Source: an uncultured Clostridia bacterium
Lineage (GTDB): Bacteria > Bacillota > Clostridia > Christensenellales > Aristaeellaceae
NCBI GenBank assembly: GCA_946409855.1
Contig: CAMJXZ010000060.1
Span: 1-12,631 of the forward strand
Direction of reading: 5' to 3'
Length of the DNA stretch: 12,631 bases
Part shown: positions 7,512 to 12,631 of the stretch, piece by piece
Layout: each line of letters begins with the position of its first letter
Numbering within the stretch: the stretch's first letter is position 1
Made by a program: the position numbers and the translations under genes
The notes under the pieces: model-generated
Told to the model about the DNA's origin: nothing
Databases searched by the model: none
The model's input: only the letters and a program-made list of their open reading frames with translations

Positions 7512-9028
7512 ATCCAAAGACACTCCCTGTATCTGAGGCGGAACCGCTGCTTCCGGTCTGCCCGGGGCTTCAGCAGATCCTCCGTCCTTTGCAGCAGCGC
7601 CAGCGCCTCTTCCCTGGCCTCCTCCGGCAGGATATGGGTGCTGTAGGCGGCTTCCTCAAAGCGGGCGGCGCACCGGCGGAACAGGGCCAGATAATCATCC
7701 GGCATCCGGGAAGAAAGGACGTCCGCCCAGTCCCGGAAGGGGATGTTCCCGGCCCCCTCGCCCATGGCCTCCAGCCAGGCGATCACCTGCCGGAAGACGG
7801 CCTGGACGGCAGTACTGACATCGCCCGCATCAAACGCCTGCCGTTTTTCCTGCGCCACCTTCCGCCGGGCGTTGACCCACAGGAAGGGCAGGAAGGGCAG
7901 GACCAGCGCGGCGGCCGCCAAAAGGAGCAGCATCGCGATCCTCAGCCAGTCCGTCCAGCGCGGCATCGAAATCTGCTTTTCTTCCACCGGCACCAGACGG
8001 AAAGCCCTGTCCGGCGCGGCCGCTCCGTCCCCCGTGACCAGGGTCCGGTTATGCACGTGCCGGGCTTCTTCTTCCGCCTGCGGCAGCTCCTGAGAAAAGG
8101 CCGCGTCCTGCCGCGCCGCCCGGCTGAGCCAGTCCCGCGCGCGCTCGGAAGCGGCCTCCGTCGCGGGGTCCGCCCCGGGCCACAGCAGGCTCATCCCCAG
8201 GAAGACGGTCAGCGAAAGCGCGGTCAGTGAAAGCCCGTCCCTCAGGCGCAGGGGCCGACGCATCATCCAAAGCGCCGTCAGGGCAAAAAGCAGCCCGTTG
8301 GCCCAAATGGGCAGGGAGAGGCCGAAATACATCTGTCCCCCCGCGGCGGCCGCGTACAAAAGCAGCCCCAGCCCCCGGCTGCCCAAGACCGCCGTGATCC
8401 AGACCAGGGAAAGAAGGATCATCCAAACCAGCGCCGCCGCCGGCCATACGGGCTGACCGTCCGGCACCGGGAACCGTTCGTACACATACGGGTTGACCGC
8501 TTCGCTGCGGGCATACAGGCGGTTCAGAAGCGCCCCCAGCCCGTCCCTTGCCGCGGGAATCAGGAACAGCAGCAGCAGGGAAATCACGCCCGCCGCCGCC
8601 GGCAGCAAAAGCAGCTTTCTTTTCTGGTCCCGCGGACGGTCCCGCCCCGGCCCGCCGGCTCCGGTGTCCGCGTCCGGCGCCCGCTCTTCCCGGGGCAGTT
8701 CCGGGAAGCGGTCCGTCCGGACCAGCGGCTCGTCCCGCTTGGCGGAGAGCTTCCAGTGGATCTTTCGGACAGGGTCCCCCGGGCGGTAAGGGCGCACGTC
8801 CCCGTCGTCCTCTTCTTCCCGGACGACGGACGACCGGACGCCCTCCGTCCGGTCCCGCAGCGCCGCCGGCCGGTCGGGCGCGAACAGGAGCCTTCTGAAA
8901 AACGGGATCAGGGGCAGCAGCAGCACGCACAAAAGCGCCGCCCGGGTACCGGCATTGTTCTCGAAAAAATACAGGCACCCCGCCGCCGCCAGCCAGCAGA
9001 GGTACAGGATGAGCCGGCCTTTTTTCAT
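7508..9028 (-). CDS. Membrane protein combining a short DUF58 motif with a DUF4129-like tail (506 aa)
   Basis: Two membrane segments (about 5-21 and 29-47) precede the DUF58 signature GDVRPYRPGDPVRKIHWKLSAK (starting at 76, R104 shortly after). A charged linker (110-138) follows, then about six further segments (139-160, 195-214, 219-236, 240-257, 265-283, 362-384). Residues about 400-490 resemble the cytoplasmic DUF4129 domain (FRQVIAWLEAMG, then a DWADVLSSRMP stretch and FEEAAYSTHILPEEAREEAL). DUF58 and DUF4129 proteins are usual partners of MoxR ATPases, often with a transglutaminase-like domain that is not seen here. The DUF58 part is much shorter than usual, lacking the expected beta-rich and VWA-like parts. 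Start and stop each overlap the neighbouring gene by ATGA (9025-9028 and 7508-7511). Function unknown; probably the membrane client or partner of the MoxR protein. Confidence 0.75.
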   Translation of the reverse strand: MKKGRLILYLCWLAAAGCLYFFENNAGTRAALLCVLLLPLIPFFRRLLFAPDRPAALRDRTEGVRSSVVREEEDDGDVRPYRPGDPVRKIHWKLSAKRDEPLVRTDRFPELPREERAPDADTGAGGPGRDRPRDQKRKLLLLPAAAGVISLLLLFLIPAARDGLGALLNRLYARSEAVNPYVYERFPVPDGQPVWPAAALVWMILLSLVWITAVLGSRGLGLLLYAAAAGGQMYFGLSLPIWANGLLFALTALWMMRRPLRLRDGLSLTALSLTVFLGMSLLWPGADPATEAASERARDWLSRAARQDAAFSQELPQAEEEARHVHNRTLVTGDGAAAPDRAFRLVPVEEKQISMPRWTDWLRIAMLLLLAAAALVLPFLPFLWVNARRKVAQEKRQAFDAGDVSTAVQAVFRQVIAWLEAMGEGAGNIPFRDWADVLSSRMPDDYLALFRRCAARFEEAAYSTHILPEEAREEALALLQRTEDLLKPRADRKQRFRLRYRECLWI

Positions 9029-9975
9029 CGTTTCGTCCCGTTCCCGAACATGTGCCGGTCAGGCGTCTCCACCGTGCGGAGCAGCTCATCCAGCACCCGC
9101 GAGGGGGCGGCGCCGGCCCCTTCCCGCACAAGCACCCGGTGGGCACAGACATCATGGAACACGGCCGCCACGTCCGACCCGGTCACGTAGTCCCGCCCGT
9201 CCATGTACGCTTTCGCCTTGGCGGCCCGGTCCAGGAACAGCACGCCCCGGGGGCTGATGCCCACGGCCACCGCTTCATGGCGCCGGGAGGCCTCCGCCAG
9301 GCGGATGATGTAATCCAGGACGGCGTCCTTCGCGGTGACCGCCTGCGTCTCCCGCTGCATGGCGGTGAGCGCCTCCGCGCTCAGCACGCACCGGACATCG
9401 TCCATCGGGTCTTTCCCCTGGCGCTCTTTGAGCATCGTCATCTGCGCCGCGTAATCCGGGTAGCCCAGGGTCAGCCGCATCAGGAACCGGTCCAGCTGGG
9501 CGTAGGGCAGTGGCTGGGTACCCGCTGTGCCCACGCTGTTTTCGGTGGCGATCACCAGGAACGGCTTTTCCGTGGGCCGGGTCACGCCGTCCACGGTGAC
9601 CTGACGCTCCTCCATGGCCTCCAGCAGGGCGGACTGCGTCCGGCTGGAAGCGCGGTTGATCTCGTCCCCCAGCAGCAGATTGGTCCCGCCCAGGACGCCC
9701 GGATGGTAGCGCAGCGTCCCGCTTTCCTTTTCGTACACGGAAAAGCCCACGATGTCGGAGGGCAGCACGTCCGGGGTGAACTGGATGCGCCGGTACCGGA
9801 TGCCCGCGGCCCGCCCAAGACAGACCGCCAGCGTGGTCTTCCCCACGCCCGGCACGTCGTCCAGAAGGATATGGCCGTCCGCGAGCAGCGCCAGCAGGAT
9901 CTTTTCGATCACGCCGCGCTTCCCCGCGATGACTTTTTCAATTTCCCGGCAAACGTTTTCCAGCTGCGGACGCAT
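9025..9975 (-). CDS. MoxR family AAA+ ATPase (316 aa)
   Basis: The ATG at 9975 is chosen because GGAGG sits 5 bases upstream; an in-frame ATG at 10017 has no such site. The protein is full length for the family. Visible motifs are Walker A DDVPGVGKTT (39-48), Walker B LLLGDEINRA (100-109), sensor 1 ATEN (143-146), the LPYAQLDRF segment (156-164) whose R163 is at the arginine-finger region, and sensor 2 GISPRG (239-244). Family knowledge: MoxR ATPases are chaperone-like and act on membrane or metal-dependent partners, typically encoded beside DUF58 proteins, as here. Sensor 1 is followed by S rather than the common P. It is the first gene of a five-gene operon, overlapping the next by 4 bases. 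No convincing promoter was found upstream. Confidence 0.93.
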   Translation of the reverse strand: MRPQLENVCREIEKVIAGKRGVIEKILLALLADGHILLDDVPGVGKTTLAVCLGRAAGIRYRRIQFTPDVLPSDIVGFSVYEKESGTLRYHPGVLGGTNLLLGDEINRASSRTQSALLEAMEERQVTVDGVTRPTEKPFLVIATENSVGTAGTQPLPYAQLDRFLMRLTLGYPDYAAQMTMLKERQGKDPMDDVRCVLSAEALTAMQRETQAVTAKDAVLDYIIRLAEASRRHEAVAVGISPRGVLFLDRAAKAKAYMDGRDYVTGSDVAAVFHDVCAHRVLVREGAGAAPSRVLDELLRTVETPDRHMFGNGTKR

Positions 9976-9980
9976 ACTTT

Positions 9981-9985
9981 CCTCC
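9981..9985 (-). promoter_or_regulatory. Ribosome binding site deciding the MoxR start
   Basis: The minus strand reads GGAGG with 5 bases (AAAGT) to the ATG at 9975. This removes 14 residues from the longest possible frame. Confidence 0.8.
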
Positions 9986-10222
9986 GGTGTGATGATGGGT
10001 GACGGATGAAGGATCATGGATGATACTGCCGGCTTCCGCTTTGGACGGGCAAAGGAATGAGGGGGCCAACCGGCGGAGTGAGGGACACGGATGAAAGGGA
10101 CATGGTCTGGGATGCAAATACAATGGGAAGGGCGGCTCCGGGCAGGTATTTCCGGGCACAGGCCGGATGGAACCCGGAAACCGGCGAAAGAAACAGACCG
10201 GACATGACCAGGAGATTAGCAC
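9986..10222. other. Upstream region of the MoxR operon, no gene
   Basis: This is noncoding sequence between the minus-strand terminator at 10223-10264 and the MoxR ribosome site. The operon promoter should lie here, but I find no pair of boxes close to consensus; TATCAT at 10018-10023 (minus strand) has no -35 at a normal distance. Transcription may start from a weaker or alternative-sigma promoter, or read through from upstream. Confidence 0.4.
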
Positions 10223-10264
10223 AAAAACAGGCCGGAACGATTGCGGTTCCAACCTCATCCGGCC
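10223..10264 (-). terminator. Intrinsic terminator upstream of the MoxR operon
   Basis: On the minus strand GGCCGGA (10264-10258) pairs with TCCGGCC (10236-10230). A second 5-bp stem with one G-U pair closes a six-base loop inside it. TGTTTTTG follows, with the T-run complementary to A10223-10227. It would stop transcripts from the gene ending at 10870 and separates that unit from the MoxR operon. Confidence 0.6.
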
Positions 10265-10270
10265 CTCCGG

Positions 10271-10345
10271 GCCACCGCCGGGGCCTGCCGGCCCGTCCTC
10301 GCTGAAAACAGGCCGCCGGCCTGTTTTCCGGACGCCGCGGCCCCC
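10271..10345. repeat. Dispersed GAAAAC/GTTTTC palindromic repeat, copy 2
   Basis: This is near-identical to 3231-3309 over the shared blocks. A perfect 11-bp hairpin, GAAAACAGGCC with GGCCTGTTTTC around GCC, occupies 10304-10328. The A and T flanks on a GC stem also make it a possible bidirectional terminator. A GGGGAAGGCT tail follows. Confidence 0.7.
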
Positions 10346-10369
10346 CGGAGGGGAAGGCTTTTGGAAGCC

Positions 10370-10402
10370 TGCCGGCCTGTTTTCCGGGCGCCGCGCCTCC
10401 CA
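10370..10402. repeat. Dispersed palindromic repeat, partial copy 3
   Basis: CTGTTTTCCGGGCGCCGCG starts at 10377 and is identical to the same block at 3284-3302. The left arm of the hairpin is missing, and a GGGAAGGCT tail follows, as in copy 2. Confidence 0.6.
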
Positions 10403-10434
10403 CGGGAAGGCTATCATCCGGCCCGCCGTCCGGT

Positions 10435-10459
10435 GAAAACTGTCCGCCGGACAGTTTTC
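10435..10459. repeat. Dispersed palindromic repeat, copy 4 with altered arms
   Basis: A perfect 11-bp hairpin: GAAAACTGTCC pairs with GGACAGTTTTC around GCC. The inner arm differs from copy 2 (TGTCC against AGGCC), yet both sides changed together and pairing is kept. It is also a possible bidirectional terminator. Confidence 0.7.
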
Positions 10460-10528
10460 CGGGCCCTCACAACCCCATAAGAGAAAGGCTTCCCGCCAGT
10501 CCCTCTTTGCCGGATACAAGCCAACGGC

Positions 10529-10547
10529 CTGTTTTCCGGGCATTGCG
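10529..10547. repeat. Dispersed palindromic repeat, partial copy 5
   Basis: This has the CTGTTTTCCGGGC core and a diverged continuation. It abuts the REP-like element at 10560-10608. Confidence 0.5.
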
Positions 10548-10559
10548 GACCGCCCAAAG

Positions 10560-10608
10560 CCTTCCCCCATGGGGAAGGTGTCGCGCCGCAGGCGCGACGG
10601 ATGAGGTG
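10560..10608. repeat. REP-like double-hairpin element
   Basis: Two adjacent perfect 8-bp hairpins with 3-base loops occur here. One is CCTTCCCC/GGGGAAGG at 10560-10578 and the other is GTCGCGCC/GGCGCGAC at 10580-10598. GGATGAGGTG follows. I recognise this as a class of intergenic repeat common in gut clostridial genomes, often mistranslated as small hypothetical proteins. Confidence 0.75.
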
Positions 10609-10662
10609 CGCTGCATTCATTCTTACCGGTCAAGCAGCTTGTCAGACCGCGCCGGGATTCCC

Positions 10663-10685
10663 CCGCAGGCGCGACGGATGAGGTG
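10663..10685. repeat. Partial second copy of the REP-like element
   Basis: The right half of the previous element, CCGCAGGCGCGACGG then ATGAGGTG, recurs exactly here (compare 10586-10608). The left hairpin arms are lost. The remainder of 10686-10828 shows no gene. Confidence 0.65.
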
Positions 10686-10829
10686 CTTTGGACGCATTCC
10701 CGCCATTCCATCGGCTGATCATCCTCTGGCCGCATCCAGCGATCATCCTGAAGAAAAGCCTGAACACGCGATCTCTCCGCCCGCCCCGGACCGGCTGCCA
10801 CCGATCCGGAGGGACAGAACGCGCTTGTC

Positions 10830-10860
10830 CGGTCCGCACGTCGCGTGCGCGCCCGGACCG
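10830..10860. repeat. GC-rich hairpin just after the 5'-nucleotidase-domain gene
   Basis: CGGTCC (10830-10835) pairs with GGACCG (10855-10860), and GCACG pairs with CGTGC inside, with one side bulged. It lies 10 bases beyond the stop codon. There is no T-run, so it is not a classical terminator; it might protect the 3' end of the message. Confidence 0.45.
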
Positions 10861-10869
10861 CTTCCCCGC

Positions 10870-11736
10870 TTACAGGACGGTGATCCTGCCCTGGGGGGCG
10901 GCGTAGCTTTCGTCGACCATGTGTTCCAGCACCTCGGCGATGTACCGCCAGATCACGTCCCGGACCACGGCGGTGGTGATGGTGCTCTTTTCGTTTTCCT
11001 CAGCGGCCGCCTTGAACACGTAGGAAGAATCCATCCCGTTGAAGTTGGCGTTGCTGGTGATGACGGCGTAGAGCGCGTCCGGGTCAAAGGGCTTGCCGTT
11101 GACCGATTCGACGGTGACCCGGTTCACGGACGCCGCCCTGAACCACTTGTCCCCGTAGGGTTCCCCGCGGTCATACGTCTTCGACGTATCCACCGTGTAC
11201 GCAAGGCCGGATACCTGCATGAAGGACGCGCAGACATCAGCCGTCTCTTCCGTGCAGGGCAGCCCCTGGGCCGCCGCCTCCAGCGCTTCCAGCAGCTGCA
11301 GGCCGGTCATGTAGACCACCGCCACCTTGTTGGGGTAGGGCAGCACCTGGGCCAGTTCCTCCGCGCCGAAGCGGCCCTGCGGGATATCCGCCCGGAGGTT
11401 GCCGCCGTTCCACAGCGCCACCACATGGTCCTCGTCCACGGCGACTTCGGTGTTGCCCGCCGTCACGTCGTCTTCCTCAAAGGCTTCGCTGATCGCGCCG
11501 GATACGGCGAACCAGCGCAGCGCGTCCGTCCACAGGTCGCCCAGGTTGGTCTCCCCCGCGCGGGCGGCGTTGTCCGCACCGTACAGCGTCACGGCGGTAT
11601 AGGCTTCCAGGGTCTCGTCCAGTTCGATCACGTTGCCGTGCGCGTCGGTAAAGGTGCCCGCGGCGGCGCCCGCCGTCAGGCAAAGAGACAGGATCAGCGC
11701 CAGCACCAGCGCCGGAATGCTTTGCGTTTTCTTCAT
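10870..11736 (-). CDS. Secreted stand-alone 5'-nucleotidase C-terminal domain protein (288 aa)
   Basis: The ATG at 11736 has GGGAGG 6 bases upstream. Residues 1 to about 26 form a signal peptide (MKK start, hydrophobic core, AGAAAG). The mature part matches the 5'-nucleotidase C-terminal (substrate-binding) domain: RAGETNLGDLWTDAL (59-73), LWNGGNLRADIP (108-119), a YPNKVAVVYMTGLQLLEAL segment (134-152), QVSGLAYTVD (174-183) and ITSNANFNGMDSSY (226-239). In UshA-like enzymes this domain follows a metallophosphatase domain that performs catalysis. That catalytic domain is absent here and is not encoded upstream, so the protein may bind a nucleotide-like ligand rather than hydrolyse it, or work with a separate partner. 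It has its own promoter and a structured leader. Confidence 0.87.
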   Translation of the reverse strand: MKKTQSIPALVLALILSLCLTAGAAAGTFTDAHGNVIELDETLEAYTAVTLYGADNAARAGETNLGDLWTDALRWFAVSGAISEAFEEDDVTAGNTEVAVDEDHVVALWNGGNLRADIPQGRFGAEELAQVLPYPNKVAVVYMTGLQLLEALEAAAQGLPCTEETADVCASFMQVSGLAYTVDTSKTYDRGEPYGDKWFRAASVNRVTVESVNGKPFDPDALYAVITSNANFNGMDSSYVFKAAAEENEKSTITTAVVRDVIWRYIAEVLEHMVDESYAAPQGRITVL

Positions 11737-11742
11737 CGTAAA

Positions 11743-11748
11743 CCTCCC
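11743..11748 (-). promoter_or_regulatory. Ribosome binding site of the 5'-nucleotidase-domain gene
   Basis: The minus strand reads GGGAGG with 6 bases to the ATG at 11736. It lies only 22 bases downstream of the leader terminator's T-run, so pairing in the leader could control both transcription and translation. Confidence 0.8.
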
Positions 11749-11770
11749 ATGCAGCTTTCGGGCCTGACAG

Positions 11771-11815
11771 AAAAAAGGTGTCCAAAGCCGCCTTGTGGCA
11801 GCCTTCAGGCACCTT
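11771..11815 (-). terminator. Terminator-like hairpin inside the 5' leader (candidate attenuator)
   Basis: On the minus strand AAGGTG (11815-11810) pairs with CACCTT (11780-11775). Inside, AAGGCTGCC and GGCGGCTTT pair over 9 bp with two G-U pairs around an ACAA loop. A run of six T (11776-11771) follows. It lies between the promoter and the ribosome site of the same gene, the usual position of an attenuator or riboswitch expression platform. Confidence 0.65.
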
Positions 11816-11894
11816 ATGATACCGGTTGAACAGGCCCCTTGAAACAGGTAAAACAGCTTGCTTGGGCAAGCGCAAAGGTCAGCTTGTGCCGACA
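11816..11894 (-). promoter_or_regulatory. Leader RNA upstream of the candidate attenuator
   Basis: This is about 80 bases of predicted transcript between the start site and the terminator hairpin. It contains two near-direct repeats on the minus strand (CCTGTTTCAAGGGG then CCTGTTCAACCGG) and a GCTT/AAGC hairpin. I do not recognise a known riboswitch, T-box or leader peptide, so any sensing function is inference. Confidence 0.35.
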
Positions 11895-11900
11895 GGGAAC

Positions 11901-11929
11901 ATCATATCACGCCGGGGTGGGTTTGTCAA
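11901..11929 (-). promoter_or_regulatory. SigA-type promoter of the 5'-nucleotidase-domain gene
   Basis: The minus strand carries TTGACA (11929-11924), a 17-base spacer and TATGAT (11906-11901). Transcription should start near 11894, giving a leader of about 158 bases. Confidence 0.88.
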
Positions 11930-11987
11930 TTGAATGCCCTTTGTTCACACACGGAAATGCCTGCAGCGCCCGGATCCCGAATCCTCT

Positions 11988-12295
11988 CAGATGACGCCCG
12001 GGGGGCAGCGTTGAACGGAGGGGTGCTGCGGCCTGCCAGGAAACCCAGGGACATCCTGCTCCGGCGAAAGACGGCAAAGACCGGCCGGTCCACCCTCGGT
12101 GTCATTCTGAGTGCTGGAGAAGGCCGGCCCCATCAGGCCGGCCTCAGCGCGAAGAATCCGTTCTGCGGCGGGCGCACGGTGCTGGGTAGGAATGACAGTG
12201 TTCTTTCGAACAGCAGAACGGATCCTTCACCCCGGCGTTTGCCTTGCGGCGGCAAACGCATTTTCAGGGTCCAGGATGACACCCAGGGGGCGGTG
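11988..12295. repeat. Tandem repeat, unit 1 (about 285 bp) with its left edge
   Basis: Measured from the shared TTGAACGGAG block, unit 1 runs 12011-12295; similarity begins near 11988 with ATGACGCCC. It consists of a spacer of about 90-100 bp and an imperfect inverted-repeat element at 12098-12283. That element ends in GGTGTCATTCTG and CAGGATGACACC. Nested pairs inside it are GAAGAATCCGTTCTGC with GCAGAACGGATCCTTC, AGGCCGGCC with GGCCGGCCT, and GCGTTTGCC with GGCAAACGC. No coding frame is supported. The TCATTCTGAG and GAAGAATC motifs resemble an intergenic repeat widespread in gut bacteria. Confidence 0.85.
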
Positions 12296-12578
12296 TTGAA
12301 CGGAGGGGTGCTGCGGCCTGCCAGGAAATCCAAGGACATCCTGCTCCGGCGAAAGACGGCAAGGATCGGCCGGCCCACCCTTGGTGTCATTCTGAGTGCT
12401 GGAGAAGGCCGGCCCCATCGGGTCGGCCGCAGCGCGAAGAATCTGTTCTGCGGCGGGCGCACGGTGCCGGGTAGGAATGACAGTGTTCTTTCGAACAGCA
12501 GAACGGATCCTTCACCCCGGCGTTTGCCTTGCGGCAACAAACGCTTGTCAGGCTTCAGGATGACACCGGGGGGCGACG
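12296..12578. repeat. Tandem repeat, unit 2 (283 bp)
   Basis: By eye, about 20 substitutions and two small indels separate it from unit 1. Its inverted-repeat element spans 12383-12567. Several differences in stems keep pairing, for example GGTCGGCC against GGCCGGCC (a wobble). Confidence 0.85.
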
Positions 12579-12631
12579 TTGAACGGAGGGGTGCTGCGGC
12601 CTGCCAGGAAACCCAGGGACATCCTGCTCCG
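12579..12631. repeat. Tandem repeat, unit 3 (cut by window end)
   Basis: The first 53 bases match unit 1 exactly over the visible stretch, including the AACCCAGGGACATCCTG segment. The array continues beyond the window. Confidence 0.85.

Noticed and set aside
9938..10801. A 287-aa minus-strand ORF overlapping the MoxR start
   Set aside because: It runs through the palindromic repeats and terminator. Its peptide contains the typical mistranslated repeat signature (HPSRLRRDTFPMGEGF) and no domain.
11477..11875. Leader peptide or N-terminal extension starting in the 5'-nucleotidase-domain leader
   Set aside because: The frame begins with a TTG, has no ribosome site and continues out of frame deep into the gene, so it is a shadow frame.
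12133..12540. A 135-aa minus-strand ORF in the tandem repeats
   Set aside because: It is internally duplicated only because the DNA repeat is. The units differ by indels that break the frame, and the stem structures explain the conservation better than coding does.
11988..12631. CRISPR array
   Set aside because: The repeat unit is about 285 bp with conserved rather than unique spacers, far too long for a CRISPR repeat, and there are no cas genes.

Overview
The window looks like chromosomal DNA from a GC-rich member of the Bacillota, probably an uncultured gut clostridium. This is inferred from three things: SigA-type promoters with 17-base spacers, strong GGAGG ribosome binding sites, and the protein families present (domain-swapped GH3, DUF3842, an ECF-type S component, a MoxR operon). 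Every gene I can support is on the minus strand, so transcription runs from high to low coordinates. There are no tRNA, rRNA, CRISPR, transposase or phage genes.

Right to left. Positions 11988-12631 hold a noncoding tandem array with a period of about 285 bp and nested inverted repeats; it runs off the right edge. A consensus promoter at 11901-11929 drives a roughly 158-base leader that contains a terminator-like hairpin just before the start codon. That leader precedes a secreted protein consisting only of a 5'-nucleotidase C-terminal domain (10870-11736). An 894-base gap (9976-10869) is full of palindromic repeats and ends in a minus-strand terminator.

Next is a tightly packed five-gene operon (9975 down to 5535). 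It encodes a MoxR AAA+ ATPase, a membrane protein joining a short DUF58 motif to a DUF4129-like tail, a lipoprotein with what looks like half of a FecB-type binding domain, a DUF3842 protein and an orphan ECF S component. The first four genes are joined by three 4-base ATGA overlaps; the fifth starts 4 bases after the fourth stops. An intrinsic terminator (5360-5405) ends the operon. The reading offered here is a MoxR-assisted membrane or uptake module, and its substrate cannot be told from sequence.

Two separately promoted genes follow. The first (3315-5063) is a cytoplasmic glycoside-hydrolase-like protein that I cannot assign to a family. The second (2919 off the left edge) is a large secreted GH3 beta-glucosidase-type enzyme with its C-terminal domain placed before its catalytic barrel. 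These suggest a glycan-degrading lifestyle. A terminator and a consensus promoter separate the two.

The candidates for something undescribed are the composition of the MoxR operon, the attenuator-like leader, and the two structured repeat families.
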